A stretch of DNA of 64,000 nt from Firmicutes bacterium HGW-Firmicutes-2 (GTDB lineage: Bacteria > Bacillota > Clostridia > Lachnospirales > Vallitaleaceae), in assembly GCA_002841495.1 (NCBI GenBank), contig PGZV01000005.1:1-64000 (forward strand), read 5' to 3'. Under the pieces are notes generated by a model that was not told the origin of the DNA, did not search any database, and was given only the letters and a program-made list of their open reading frames with translations. Position numbers and translations under genes: made by a program. Below, in pieces: positions 1 through 9,617 of this stretch (the first letter of the stretch is position 1; every line of letters starts with the position of its first letter).

Positions 1-2
1 CA

Positions 3-77
3 GGAAAGCTAGGCAATAAGATGAACACATATATCAACATAAATGGTGATATGTATGAGGATGATAGAACCTATTAA
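3..77 (+). CDS. 3' end of an upstream gene (partial)
   Basis: An open frame runs from the window edge and ends with TAA at 75-77, giving a 24-residue tail ending MYEDDRTY. It stops just before the ribosome binding site of the TPR gene, which suggests it is the last part of the preceding gene of the same operon. Too little is present to name it. The reading rests only on the open frame and the spacing. Confidence 0.4.
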   Translation, partial: GKLGNKMNTYININGDMYEDDRTY

Positions 78-100
78 TAAAAAAAGTAAGGAGAATGGAT

Positions 101-1429
101 ATGGGGGCATTATTAGAAACAGAAACGAGTATGACAGAGTATGAGGAGTTCAATCTCCAAGGATTAACATTACTAGGTGCAAAAAAGTATGATGAAGCGA
201 TTGTATACTTTGAAAAAGCACAAAAAATCAATCCAATGTTCATAGATACATACATTAATATGGGAATAGTATACGCATCCATAGAAAAATACGAAGAAGC
301 TGAAGAGAATTTTAGAAAAGCATTACTGATAGACAAAACAAACCCACTTGTATATTTCCATATTGGCAATATACAATTTATCAAAAACAATTTTGATAAG
401 GGGATAGAGTCTTATAACAAGGCAACAGCCTATGGTTACGAGGATGCACAACTAAATTATAACCTTGCGCTTGTTTATGAAGAATTAGAAAACTATCCAA
501 TGGCCATAAGAAATTATTCAAAAGCAATAACAAAGGAACCTTTAAGGCCAGATTTTAGGCTTAAGAAGGCCGGTATTTATATTAATCTGAAGAATTATGA
601 AGAAGCAATTCAGACTCTGGAAGAACTAAACGTTTATTGTCCGGATATTTTTGAAGGCTACCATTTGAGATTTGAGATTTACTGTGTCTTAAAGAAATAT
701 GAAGAAGCGGAAGAAGTTATTAAAAAATCTATTGAATTGTTTCCGGAGGATGTTTCTCTTGTATATGATAAAATCCGTCTATGTAATATTAAGGGAGAAT
801 ATGATCTTGCTCTTGAAATAATAGATGAAGCAGAAAAAATGGAAGGCAGTGAAATCGAATTAAGAAATCTTATTTTTGAAAGGGCGAAAGCGTATGCTCA
901 AAAAGAAGACTTAGAAGCAACACTAGAAAATCTAGAAAAGCTTAAAGCACTAGAAGATGGCTATATAGATTACGAGGGCAGATACTTCTTAATGAATGCA
1001 TATTTAGGCGTCCAGAATTATGAGAAGGTACTTGAGAATGTAGAAGTACTGTCATATGAAACTGAACAATCGTCTTATACAATGGCGGCAACGTATTATA
1101 AGCCGTTTTGTTTAAACAAATTGGGTAGAACCCAAGAAGCCAAGGCATTATTCGAAGAAGCTTGTAAATTGTTTAGAATGATTACGATTAAAGAGCCGGG
1201 AAATATGGATGCATATATGTTTAGAGTCCTTTGTCACAAGGATTTGAAAGAATATGATAAATCGATGGAACTTCTTGATTACATACTCGTACTAAATCCT
1301 AAAAGTGCAGAGGCTTATGCAATCAAAAGCAGCATATATGAAGATTTGGGACAAGAAGAGAAAGCCAAAGAACAGCTCGCAACCGCAAAAGAATTAAACC
1401 CGTTAATCAATATAGGTGGCGAGCAATAG
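101..1429 (+). CDS. TPR-repeat protein
   Basis: This 442-residue protein is built almost wholly of tetratricopeptide repeats of about 34 residues, with recurring patterns such as YDEAIVYFEKAQKINP, YEEAEENFRKALLID and YDKSMELLDYILVLNP. There is no signal peptide or membrane segment, so it is probably a cytoplasmic scaffold or chaperone. The ATG at 101 is preferred over the in-frame ATG at 95 because AAGGAG at 88-93 is about 7 bases from it and only 1 base from the other. It opens the WXG100/kinase/Tad gene run, and a role in handling secreted substrates is an inference from position only. Confidence 0.85.
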   Translation: MGALLETETSMTEYEEFNLQGLTLLGAKKYDEAIVYFEKAQKINPMFIDTYINMGIVYASIEKYEEAEENFRKALLIDKTNPLVYFHIGNIQFIKNNFDKGIESYNKATAYGYEDAQLNYNLALVYEELENYPMAIRNYSKAITKEPLRPDFRLKKAGIYINLKNYEEAIQTLEELNVYCPDIFEGYHLRFEIYCVLKKYEEAEEVIKKSIELFPEDVSLVYDKIRLCNIKGEYDLALEIIDEAEKMEGSEIELRNLIFERAKAYAQKEDLEATLENLEKLKALEDGYIDYEGRYFLMNAYLGVQNYEKVLENVEVLSYETEQSSYTMAATYYKPFCLNKLGRTQEAKALFEEACKLFRMITIKEPGNMDAYMFRVLCHKDLKEYDKSMELLDYILVLNPKSAEAYAIKSSIYEDLGQEEKAKEQLATAKELNPLINIGGEQ

Positions 1430-1443
1430 GGAGAGGTTAGCAT

Positions 1444-1737
1444 ATGCCGGATTTTAGAGTTGATATAGATGCATTTACAGAAGCGATGAATGATTATAAA
1501 AAGGCAATGGATGAGATGGTTCGAATCAAAGAGAATTTGACGGAAAAAGTTGATATTTTAAACAATGAAAGCTGGAGATCCGCTGCCGGAGAGAAGTTTT
1601 TTGCTTTATTCCAGAACGATTGGGCTGACAGTGTAGATAAATATAATTTGGTTATAGAGTTTATGATTGAGTTGTTAAAAGAAGCACAAGATAGATATAT
1701 AGAGGTACTAGAGGATGGGGAAAAATTGATTTATTAG
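1444..1737 (+). CDS. WXG100-like small helical protein (variant motif)
   Basis: This is a 97-residue, mostly helical protein with the size and helix-turn-helix hairpin layout of the WXG100/ESAT-6 family. The central turn reads SWRSAAG with Trp at residue 44, so the strict W-x-G is relaxed. It lies 14 bases after the TPR gene and shortly before a canonical WXG100 protein of the same length. The two may form the usual family heterodimer and be exported without a signal peptide. I see no clear YxxxD/E export motif at the C-terminus. Confidence 0.75.
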   Translation: MPDFRVDIDAFTEAMNDYKKAMDEMVRIKENLTEKVDILNNESWRSAAGEKFFALFQNDWADSVDKYNLVIEFMIELLKEAQDRYIEVLEDGEKLIY

Positions 1738-1791
1738 ATATCAAAGACGAAAGTCGTGATAAATATAATGATGAAAAAGGAGAATTTAAAA

Positions 1792-2085
1792 ATGGCTCAA
1801 ATTAGAATTACACCACAAGAACTAAGAGATGGGGCAACATTTCTAGGGGAAAGAAAATCACAGATAGTTGATGAGGTTGGATCAATTATTAGTAAAATCG
1901 ATGAAATCGCTAACAACTGGGAAGGTGCAGCACAAAGTGCTTTTCTTGAAGCGTTTGAAACAATGAAACCTATATTAAAAGAACAATTTCCGGAGGTAGT
2001 TGAAGGCATCATGAGTCAATTAAATGGCGCAGCAGAAGCTATTGAACAAACGGACTTAGAAGTATCAAAAGCATTTAAAGGGTAA
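1792..2085 (+). CDS. WXG100 family protein
   Basis: This 97-residue protein carries the canonical turn WEG (Trp43, Gly45) between two amphipathic helices, which is the signature of type VII secretion substrates such as EsxA. The start at 1792 (MAQIRITPQ) is chosen because AAAAAGGAGA lies directly upstream; an earlier ATG at 1756 lacks such spacing. A strong hairpin follows the gene, so it may be transcribed at a higher level than the genes behind it. No EssC-type ATPase is visible in the window, so its exporter is unknown. Confidence 0.88.
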   Translation: MAQIRITPQELRDGATFLGERKSQIVDEVGSIISKIDEIANNWEGAAQSAFLEAFETMKPILKEQFPEVVEGIMSQLNGAAEAIEQTDLEVSKAFKG

Positions 2086-2092
2086 ATTTTTT

Positions 2093-2138
2093 AAGAAGCT
2101 CTGGCATCTCATATATGGGAGGTGCCGGTAGGCTTCTT
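2093..2138 (+). terminator. Stem-loop after the WXG100 gene
   Basis: AAGAAGC at 2093-2099 pairs with GCTTCTT at 2132-2138, and the inner arms (TGGCATCTC against GGGAGGTGCC) extend the stem with small bulges around an ATATAT loop. The tail is only weakly T-rich. It could be a partial terminator or an mRNA-stabilising structure that lets the small proteins be made in excess of the kinase and pilus genes. Confidence 0.6.
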
Positions 2139-2158
2139 ATTAATGGAGGGGAAATGAG

Positions 2159-2728
2159 ATGGAGCCAAAAGAATTAAAAGCATATAACTTCTTGAATAAG
2201 GTATATGCACAAAAAGATCAATCAAATAAAGGTCTAAGAACAGCATTAAAAGTTGGTATAGCCTTATGGGCCATTGTAGTAGTTTTTAAATTATTAATGG
2301 GTGATTTTTCAATTGGTTCCACCTCTTTTATCATTATCATCTATTTTATTATTAGAATGAGGGAGACCGGAACAGGCGGATTTAAAGAAACATCGTCAAG
2401 TTTTATGTTTTTTGAGGATCATATGTTATTGGTAAACCATAACATTGAGAAAAAAGACCGTATGGGGCTTAGAAAAGAACAGTATCGTTTTGATTATGAC
2501 CGAGTAAAGCTATTGGAATTTAATACAGCATTAAATTGTATTAGGATTACATGTGGCGCTCAGGTCATTAGCAGTTTTGTAAATCAGTCAAAAGAAATAA
2601 TAAAAGATTATACAAATGACGTCAAACACAATCAAGATTATGTCTATATTCCAGATGAAATAAGGGAAGATTTTTTTCAAGACATTAAGCGTTTTACCAA
2701 TCAGGATATCCTTATGGTTAATCAGTAG
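2159..2728 (+). CDS. Membrane protein of unknown function
   Basis: I do not recognise this 189-residue protein. Two hydrophobic segments near residues 30-48 and 55-67 form a short hairpin, followed by a cytosolic domain of about 120 residues with alternating hydrophobic strands (FMFFEDHMLLV, VKLLEFNTALNCIRITCG), a layout like YcxB/PH-like membrane proteins. GGAGGGG lies just upstream of the ATG. It sits between the WXG100 genes and the kinase and is probably co-transcribed with them. Confidence 0.65.
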   Translation: MEPKELKAYNFLNKVYAQKDQSNKGLRTALKVGIALWAIVVVFKLLMGDFSIGSTSFIIIIYFIIRMRETGTGGFKETSSSFMFFEDHMLLVNHNIEKKDRMGLRKEQYRFDYDRVKLLEFNTALNCIRITCGAQVISSFVNQSKEIIKDYTNDVKHNQDYVYIPDEIREDFFQDIKRFTNQDILMVNQ

Positions 2729-2754
2729 AATCCCTTTATAGAGGAGACATAATA

Positions 2755-4407
2755 ATGCAATATATATACATTTATATAAGTCTTATATTAGTAGCAATCA
2801 TCATAGTGTTAGTTGGCTATATAGTCAAATTGAAAAACAAGATCAAACATGAACAAACTTCAAGTAAGCTAACCACCACATCAATAAGTGACTTAAATAC
2901 AACACGATTAACGGAGGAAATGGGTACCATCTTATTAAGTGATACTTGTGGTGAACAAGAATTACAAACCGCTTTACAAAGTAATCTTACAGAAACCAAT
3001 GCATCTAATACGATGAGTCAAACATTACCACGTGAGGGTCCTTCTATAAAAGAAGGGGATTTGTTAAATAACAAGTATAGAATTGACCATATTCTAGGAA
3101 GTGGGTCCCAAGGTAGTGTTTATGTATGTACCAATGTTGAGCTTGGAAATCAGTGGGCTGTAAAGCACTTTAGCGGATCGATGAATGAAAAAGATATACT
3201 GGTTAAGCTAAACCATGTATCTCTGCCTAAGATTGCAGATCTTTTTGAAGATAAAAGAGGTATCTTTATCATTGAGAGTTTAGTTGAAGGTCAATCGCTA
3301 TATACCCTATTAAATGAAGGCGAGAATTTTCAAGAAAAAGACGTCATTAATTGGATGGTTCAGATATGTGAGGCATTACAATATATTCATAATAAAAATA
3401 TATTGCATATGGATATTAAACCACAAAACATTTTGATCACTGAGGACAACAAAGTTATATTAATCGATTTTGGGATTGCAACTTATATTGATAAAGATGA
3501 AGAAGATTATATAACATATGGTTATAGTCCGATATTTTCTTCACCGGAACAAGAAGGCGGATTGAAGAAAGTTGATGAGCGAAGTGACATCTATGCTTTA
3601 GGCGCTACAATGTATTATCTATTTACAAGAATTTCACCTAAGAACAATCATAACATTAAAGATTTCTGCCCTTTTTTATCAGATGAATTCGCATCTATTA
3701 TTCATACATGTCTAGAAAAAGATTCTCAAATGAGGTTTTTTTCAGCCAATGAACTTAAAAAGATTCTGTTAGATTTACAAAATAAGAATACAAGAATGAA
3801 TAAGAATACGACCATACACATCGGTATTACTGGAACATGCGTTGGTGCTGGTGTTACACATACAGCGTTTTTATGTGGAGGCGTACTTGCGCAACAAAAA
3901 TATAAAACGGCAGTAGTTGAGATGACAGATGTGAATTGTTTTAAGTTTATAGTCGAGAGTGAAAAAGACTATGATGAGGACTTATTTACTACGATGAATC
4001 ATATCGACATCTATAAGTATCAGGAAGACATGAAAAACATGCAAGAGGTTTATAAAAAAAATTACGATTATATCATCTATGATTTTGGCAGTATGACATT
4101 TTTTGGAGAGGACAGCAGTGATAAAAAAAGCCTCTTGAAGCAAGCAAATTTTACTGAGTTTATTAGGTGTGATAGAAAAATTGTCGTTGTAGGTATGCAG
4201 TTCTGGCAAGTAGACGGTATAAAAGCAATCTATGAAAAATCAGAACTATTTAATCATCATAATTTCGTTTTTGCATTCCCTATTATTAATGGGGCAAAGA
4301 CATTTAAAAAGCGGTTTAAAAGCGTGAAGTGTGTGGATATTCCTTGTTGTGAACCATTTAAGAAGAGTCAAGAAGTGGATAAAATAATAAATAACATTCT
4401 AAACTAA
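2755..4407 (+). CDS. Ser/Thr protein kinase fused to a ParA/MinD-like domain
   Basis: This 550-residue protein has an N-terminal membrane segment (about residues 3-25), a low-complexity linker, and a Hanks-type kinase domain from about residue 110 to 340. Kinase motifs visible are LGSGSQGSVYV (glycine loop), HMDIKPQN (catalytic loop), DFGIA (metal binding) and SSPEQ in the activation segment. After about residue 350 follows a Rossmann-like domain with a ParA/MinD look: GITGTCVGAGVTHTA in the P-loop position but without the usual lysine, and YDYIIYDFG in the Walker B position. The second domain is therefore probably not a normal ATPase. Its place before CpaB/CpaE suggests it phosphorylates or positions the secretion apparatus, which is an inference. 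Confidence 0.85.
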   Translation: MQYIYIYISLILVAIIIVLVGYIVKLKNKIKHEQTSSKLTTTSISDLNTTRLTEEMGTILLSDTCGEQELQTALQSNLTETNASNTMSQTLPREGPSIKEGDLLNNKYRIDHILGSGSQGSVYVCTNVELGNQWAVKHFSGSMNEKDILVKLNHVSLPKIADLFEDKRGIFIIESLVEGQSLYTLLNEGENFQEKDVINWMVQICEALQYIHNKNILHMDIKPQNILITEDNKVILIDFGIATYIDKDEEDYITYGYSPIFSSPEQEGGLKKVDERSDIYALGATMYYLFTRISPKNNHNIKDFCPFLSDEFASIIHTCLEKDSQMRFFSANELKKILLDLQNKNTRMNKNTTIHIGITGTCVGAGVTHTAFLCGGVLAQQKYKTAVVEMTDVNCFKFIVESEKDYDEDLFTTMNHIDIYKYQEDMKNMQEVYKKNYDYIIYDFGSMTFFGEDSSDKKSLLKQANFTEFIRCDRKIVVVGMQFWQVDGIKAIYEKSELFNHHNFVFAFPIINGAKTFKKRFKSVKCVDIPCCEPFKKSQEVDKIINNILN

Positions 4408-4422
4408 AGGGGGTAGAGATTG

Positions 4423-5409
4423 ATGGCAAGAATAAGAATAAAAGATGGTAAAAAACTAATCGTCGTGCTTGTATGTTTGATTTTTACCGGTGGTATAGTT
4501 TTTGTGGGGCTACCCAAAATCATTGAAAGAGAAGAGGCGCTTATTGAAGTCGTAAAAGTAAAAGACCAGATAGAGGCAAATATACAAATCACCTCAGAGA
4601 TGTTAACAAAAGTGGAAGTGGGTAAGTATAACCTTCCGGGTAACGTTATAACAGATACGAAAGAGATTGTCGGAAAGTATAGCAAGGCGACACTGTTTCC
4701 TTCTGATAATCTGGTTTCTGAAAAATTCATGGAACTAAGAGATAATAAAGACAATTTTTTATATAATCTTGAGGATGACAAAGTATGTATTGCTGTAACA
4801 GTACCAACACTTGCAGCGGCATTATCCGGTAAAGTTCAAGAAGGCGATGTTGTTAAGATCTATGTGTATAAAAAAGAGGCAAGAGAAGGGGCTCAGACAC
4901 TTGAGAATACAGGTACTGCGACAATAATTGATTTTCCGGAGTTGAGTTATGTAGAAGTTGTAGGTATTACAAACAGTAAAACAGAAGATATTAAAGAGGT
5001 TACAGAGACACTAGAAAAAGAGAAAGAACTCAATATGAAAAGTTATTCTAATCACAACAACATACCAAGTACGATTATATTCAAATGTTATCCGGAACAA
5101 GCCAAAAAGCTGGTTGAAGCAGAAAACTTAGGTATCATACATATAGCGTTTGTAACAAGGGATGTTGCAAAAAAAGAAAGTCTCATATTAGAACAAAAGA
5201 AGCTATTAGATATCAAAGCATCACCGGTAGCAAATATGAAAAACACAGATTCGGCTGAAACAATAGGTTCGACTGGGAGTGTTGATCCTGGTGAAACAAC
5301 ACATACAACGGGGACAATAACGCCAAGTATCATAAATGAGCCGGTTAATAATGCATTGAATAATAATACAAATAGTGGGAATGTTGATCATGGTTTTGGC
5401 TTAGATTAA
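4423..5409 (+). CDS. cpaB: SAF-domain pilus assembly protein, CpaB/RcpC-like
   Basis: This 328-residue protein has an N-terminal membrane helix (about residues 13-30) and then a SAF-type domain beginning VKVKDQIEANIQITSEMLTKV, as in CpaB/RcpC of Tad pilus systems. The C-terminal tail is rich in Gly, Thr, Asn and Ser and looks disordered. The ATG at 4423 is preferred over the TTG at 4420 because AAAGGGGGT lies 8 bases upstream. In Gram-negatives CpaB works with the secretin; here no secretin exists, so it probably shapes the periplasm-like wall zone or the pilus base. Confidence 0.8.
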   Translation: MARIRIKDGKKLIVVLVCLIFTGGIVFVGLPKIIEREEALIEVVKVKDQIEANIQITSEMLTKVEVGKYNLPGNVITDTKEIVGKYSKATLFPSDNLVSEKFMELRDNKDNFLYNLEDDKVCIAVTVPTLAAALSGKVQEGDVVKIYVYKKEAREGAQTLENTGTATIIDFPELSYVEVVGITNSKTEDIKEVTETLEKEKELNMKSYSNHNNIPSTIIFKCYPEQAKKLVEAENLGIIHIAFVTRDVAKKESLILEQKKLLDIKASPVANMKNTDSAETIGSTGSVDPGETTHTTGTITPSIINEPVNNALNNNTNSGNVDHGFGLD

Positions 5410-5425
5410 TTAGGGGGATTATAAA

Positions 5426-6208
5426 ATGGGAAGAGTAATTAGCTTATGGGGTATGAATGGAAACGGCAAAACCATTTTATCCATTCATACAGCTATGGAG
5501 TATTCGAGAAGAGGGCATTTAGTGGGTATTCTAAGTTGTAATACAGCTTTTGGATATTTGCAAAGATTGTTAGGAACATCTATTAGTAAAGAAAAATCCC
5601 TTTCAAATGGTTTGTTGAAACCACAAGATCATATCATTAAAGAATGTATTAACCATGTGGAAAAACTGGATATTTTTATTATTTCTTTAGCGGACGAAGA
5701 TGATGTTATGACATTGACAAACGTTAACGAAGAAGATGTAGAAAACGTTATCATAACGTTGAAAAACAAGTTCGATTACCTAATTGTAGATGGTACCGAC
5801 AGGCCAAATGATGTCTTAGTCTATACAGCATTTAAACAGTCTGACCATATCATAGAGGTGGTTAAACCTACATTGCAAGGCATGACCTATCATAATGCCC
5901 ATTCAATCCTCATCAATAAAATAATAGATCCGCAGAAATCTGACTTTGTATTGAATGCCGACCAAGGTTATATTAGAAAGTCGGATATTTTAGATAATTG
6001 TATCGGATTACCTTGTTATGAATTTCCATATGATCCTAGTTTTGAAGAGAAGGAAAACATTGGTGAAATACATCTTGTAAAGAAAAAAAAGTACTTAAAT
6101 GCGATAAAGCAATTTGTTGATTATATGGATGAAAAACAAGGGCCTATAAAGGTATCCAATACAGAAGAAACTAAGGTAAAAGAGGTGGAGAAAATTGCAG
6201 GAGAATAA
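5426..6208 (+). CDS. cpaE: CpaE/MinD-like P-loop protein of the Tad system
   Basis: This 260-residue protein starts with a nucleotide-binding loop (GMNGNGKT) and a Walker B-like segment (KFDYLIVDGTD), matching the CpaE/ParA family. The signature first lysine of the deviant Walker A is absent. The family localises Tad machinery. It lies 16 bases after cpaB and overlaps the next gene by 14 bases, so the genes are translationally coupled. It may pair with the ParA-like domain of the kinase at 2755-4407. Confidence 0.78.
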   Translation: MGRVISLWGMNGNGKTILSIHTAMEYSRRGHLVGILSCNTAFGYLQRLLGTSISKEKSLSNGLLKPQDHIIKECINHVEKLDIFIISLADEDDVMTLTNVNEEDVENVIITLKNKFDYLIVDGTDRPNDVLVYTAFKQSDHIIEVVKPTLQGMTYHNAHSILINKIIDPQKSDFVLNADQGYIRKSDILDNCIGLPCYEFPYDPSFEEKENIGEIHLVKKKKYLNAIKQFVDYMDEKQGPIKVSNTEETKVKEVEKIAGE

Positions 6209-7694
6209 ACTTACAACCAACCTTCAAGGCATATCCAGTTCGTATGACAAGTTGATTTTTAATGAACAGGGGAAAGATACAAATGAAGCAATGGATGATA
6301 AAGATCGACAAGGAAAATATATAAATGCATTAAATACTATTAGAGAATTACTTACCAAAAATGATACAGCAGAACTTATTCATAGCATCGATGATGATCA
6401 AGCAAAGAAAATCGTCAAGAAAAAAATACTGGACTATTTGAAACATGAAGAGTTAAATGTTGAAGGGTTTTCTGACCCAACAAAGCTGGCGGAAGAATTA
6501 TATAAAGACATAACCGGACTATCTTTTCTAGAAAAATACCTAGAAAGAGATGATGTAGAAGAGATTGATGGTAATGCATGGGATGATATTGAGATTATTA
6601 CCCTTAAGGGATGGGAAAAAATTGAAGATAAATTTCAATCAAAACATCATGCGATTGACATCGTTAGAAAAATGGTTGAGCTAGGTGGCAAAAATCTTAA
6701 CAATAAAACACCTCAAGTTGATAGTTTTTTAGGTACCGGCCTAAGAATATCGGCGGCAATTAGTCCGATTGTTGATGAAGAAGTTGGGATTATTTTTTCA
6801 ATTAGAAAACAACGCATGAAGGTGTTTTCCAGAGAAGATTTCATGGAGATTGGAACCTGCCAAGAAGAGGAATATGATCTTATTAAATGCTTACTTTCCA
6901 ATGGTATGTCCATTGGCATTGGCGGTGAAACAAATTCAGGTAAAACGGCTTTTATGCAAAGTATACTTTATGATATTGCTAAAGAAGGAAAAGATAGAAT
7001 CTGTACAATGGAAGAAGATACAAGAGAAATATCATTAATATATAAGGATCAAGATAAGAAGAAAACAATTAGTAGGGTCATACATACAAAAACAAGACCT
7101 TCTGAGGATGAGAAAAGAAATGTTTCTCCAGATGACATATTAAAGCTTCTATTAAGATTTAATCCAAATATCATTGCACCTGCTGAGATGAGAGGGAAAG
7201 AGGCCATGACGGCTCAAGAATCTGCAAGAACGGGTCATGCAGTCATAACTTCCTTTCATGCTGAAGATGTAACAGGTGGTTACTTTAGAATGCTGACGAT
7301 GTGTATGATGTCCGGAACAAATCTGTCAGAAGATTTACTGCTTGGTCTGCTTGTACGGGCATTCCCTTTTATGGTAATTATAGAGCAATTACCGGATAGA
7401 ACAAGAAAAGTAACGAAGATTTTTGAAGCCACAGGGTATGAGGCTAGGGAAAAGAAAATCAAGGGAAGATTGTTGTATCAATATAAGGTAATGGGAAAAG
7501 AAGTGGATGAGACAGGAAGAATAACAAAAATCATCGGTAAACACGAAAAGGTTCATCACATAACAGATAAAACGGCAGCAAAGCTATTTAACAAAGGTGT
7601 TGGCATCGACACCATTAGAAGATTTGCAGGCGAAGCTTGGAGCAGAGAATCTGTTGAATTGCAAAAAGTCATGGATGATTTTATATTTGAATAG
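6195..7694 (+). CDS. tadA: Tad pilus secretion ATPase, CpaF/TadA
   Basis: This 499-residue type II/IV secretion ATPase powers pilin assembly. Visible motifs are the Walker A GGETNSGKTA, the Asp box segment, Walker B NIIAPAEMRGKEAM, and the His box TSFHAED. The N-terminal 130 residues form the usual CpaF leader domain. The start is the TTG at 6195, because AGGTGGAG lies directly upstream and no better start exists. It acts at the inner face of the membrane with TadB and TadC. Confidence 0.93.
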   Translation: MQENKLTTNLQGISSSYDKLIFNEQGKDTNEAMDDKDRQGKYINALNTIRELLTKNDTAELIHSIDDDQAKKIVKKKILDYLKHEELNVEGFSDPTKLAEELYKDITGLSFLEKYLERDDVEEIDGNAWDDIEIITLKGWEKIEDKFQSKHHAIDIVRKMVELGGKNLNNKTPQVDSFLGTGLRISAAISPIVDEEVGIIFSIRKQRMKVFSREDFMEIGTCQEEEYDLIKCLLSNGMSIGIGGETNSGKTAFMQSILYDIAKEGKDRICTMEEDTREISLIYKDQDKKKTISRVIHTKTRPSEDEKRNVSPDDILKLLLRFNPNIIAPAEMRGKEAMTAQESARTGHAVITSFHAEDVTGGYFRMLTMCMMSGTNLSEDLLLGLLVRAFPFMVIIEQLPDRTRKVTKIFEATGYEAREKKIKGRLLYQYKVMGKEVDETGRITKIIGKHEKVHHITDKTAAKLFNKGVGIDTIRRFAGEAWSRESVELQKVMDDFIFE

Positions 7695-7706
7695 AGGTGA
7701 GCGCTT

Positions 7707-8633
7707 GTGAATACAACTTTGATATATATTATTATTTTTGTAACGTTAACACTTCTAATATTTACGGTCATTGATGCTAACGATATATTTGAAATTACAT
7801 TGTTTGAAAAAAATATGTCAAGAAGACTGAAAGACATTAAAAGAGATCAACTTACAAAGAGAAAAAAAGGTTTTTTTGAAAGACAGAGAGAAGAAATTGT
7901 AAATACTTTAAGCAGTGGAAAATCCGATATGACATATGACAAATTCATGAAAATTACGATTCTAAGTGGGGTATGTGGATTTTTGATTGGTTTGATACTG
8001 AAAAACGGATTTTTATCCATTATATTGACAATATTTTTGACGTATATACCGCTACAGATACTTAAATTTATTCAACTAAGGCAGAAAAAGATTATCAATA
8101 ATAATTTGCCTTTTGTGACATCAATCGTTACGAATAGTTATTTGCAAAATGAAAACATTAAGTTAGCGGTAAAAGAAAATATGAGCAGAATGGTAGAACC
8201 ATTTAGAACGATATTCAATGAGTTTTACATTGAAAGTACGGTCATCAATCCCAACCTTCAAGAGACAATCGGCCATCTTAAGAATAGAATTGACAATCAT
8301 GAGTGGGAAGATTGGTGTTTGGTGTTGATTGATTGTGTGGATGATAAAGATAACAAACACTTACTGCCGGCAATCGTGCAAAAAATGTCGGATATGCGAA
8401 TTATGCAAAGAAAAGCAGACATTGTTGTAGAATCTGCACTCACCCAATATTTTACAACGGTTATAATAACCATTGCGATTATACCTGTTTTCAAAATATT
8501 ATTAACAGATGTGTACCACTATTTGGTGAATACAATAATTGGTAAGTTTTGTATAGCGCTGGTGTTTACCATTATTTTTGCAGGTACCGTATATTTATTA
8601 AATAAAAACAAACCCATTGATAAATTACAGTAA
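7707..8633 (+). CDS. tadB: Tad pilus inner-membrane platform protein, TadB-like
   Basis: This 308-residue protein has an N-terminal membrane helix, a pair of helices around residues 90-125, a cytosolic domain of about 110 residues, and a C-terminal helix pair ending near residue 300, which is the layout of T2SS_F/TadB proteins. It starts with GTG at 7707 behind GAGGTGAG. It follows the ATPase directly, and TadC follows it, the standard order in Tad loci. Sequence similarity to well-studied TadB is low, so the name rests on layout and order. Confidence 0.75.
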   Translation: MNTTLIYIIIFVTLTLLIFTVIDANDIFEITLFEKNMSRRLKDIKRDQLTKRKKGFFERQREEIVNTLSSGKSDMTYDKFMKITILSGVCGFLIGLILKNGFLSIILTIFLTYIPLQILKFIQLRQKKIINNNLPFVTSIVTNSYLQNENIKLAVKENMSRMVEPFRTIFNEFYIESTVINPNLQETIGHLKNRIDNHEWEDWCLVLIDCVDDKDNKHLLPAIVQKMSDMRIMQRKADIVVESALTQYFTTVIITIAIIPVFKILLTDVYHYLVNTIIGKFCIALVFTIIFAGTVYLLNKNKPIDKLQ

Positions 8634-8659
8634 CGGTGGGGCATTGGAGGTGAGAGGAT

Positions 8660-9553
8660 ATGCGGTTTTTAATGAACATGGCTTTATGTATGCTCATTTT
8701 TACGATTTTATATAGTTTGATTAGTGCTTTTGTAATCATACCAAATAGAAAAGCATCTAAGTATATACATAGAGCCAAGATAAAAAAAGAAAAAACGGTT
8801 CATATTATGGATGTACTGCTTATGCCTATGGTTAAGGTTATCAGACTTCTTGTATATATGTCACCGGACAAGACGCGAGAAATGGCCTATCGTTTGAAAA
8901 AGGTGGGTATAGACGAAGATCCAAGAACCTATGAAGCCATCTGTATAACGAAGAGTTTGTTAATTTTTGCTTCTGGTATTGTGTTCTATATATTAGGTAT
9001 TAAGATCAGTATGATCGGTGTTCTAGGATTAGCACCCATTTACTACATTCAGAAGAAAGATTATATTAACAAAAAAATGCAAAGTAAGGAGAAGCAAATC
9101 AGCTGGGAGCTGCCCTATTTTGCAAGATATTTCATCAGTAACATTAAAAGCGGTAAAGATGTTATTAAAACACTGAAAATATATTATGAAAAAAGAACGG
9201 CATCAGCATTAAGATATGACCTTGAACTAACCCTCTCAGAGATGACAACCGCAGACGTCGTTTCAGATGAGAGTTCTAGGGTTAAAGCTTTAGAGAATAT
9301 GGACATAAGGATATCAATACCGGAAATGAGTGATCTGATTCGAGGCATAATTGCAGTGGAAAAAGGAATTGATCAAACATCCTATTTTGATATTGTAGAG
9401 AAAAACATGAAAGAACTAGCTCTCGCCAATTTAGAAAAAAAATTAAAAAAGTATCCGAAGAGAGTCAACTTTGTGAGTATGGTCGTTGCCGTATCCAGCC
9501 TTATTATCATTTTTATACCTTTTATCATGTTTTTAATGAACAGTAATATTTGA
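8660..9553 (+). CDS. tadC: Tad pilus inner-membrane platform protein, TadC-like
   Basis: This 297-residue protein has an N-terminal helix, a central hydrophobic pair (about residues 95-130), a cytosolic domain, and a C-terminal helix (VSSLIIIFIPFIMFLMN). Layout and order match the T2SS_F protein TadC. The region IRGIIAVEKGID resembles the conserved part of the F domain where ordinary members have a Q-x-G pattern. It should form the membrane platform with TadB. Confidence 0.75.
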   Translation: MRFLMNMALCMLIFTILYSLISAFVIIPNRKASKYIHRAKIKKEKTVHIMDVLLMPMVKVIRLLVYMSPDKTREMAYRLKKVGIDEDPRTYEAICITKSLLIFASGIVFYILGIKISMIGVLGLAPIYYIQKKDYINKKMQSKEKQISWELPYFARYFISNIKSGKDVIKTLKIYYEKRTASALRYDLELTLSEMTTADVVSDESSRVKALENMDIRISIPEMSDLIRGIIAVEKGIDQTSYFDIVEKNMKELALANLEKKLKKYPKRVNFVSMVVAVSSLIIIFIPFIMFLMNSNI

Positions 9554-9617
9554 CACAAGAAAAACAACCTATAATGGTTGATTATAATGGCACAAAGTGC
9601 CAAAGGAGGAGAAAGTT

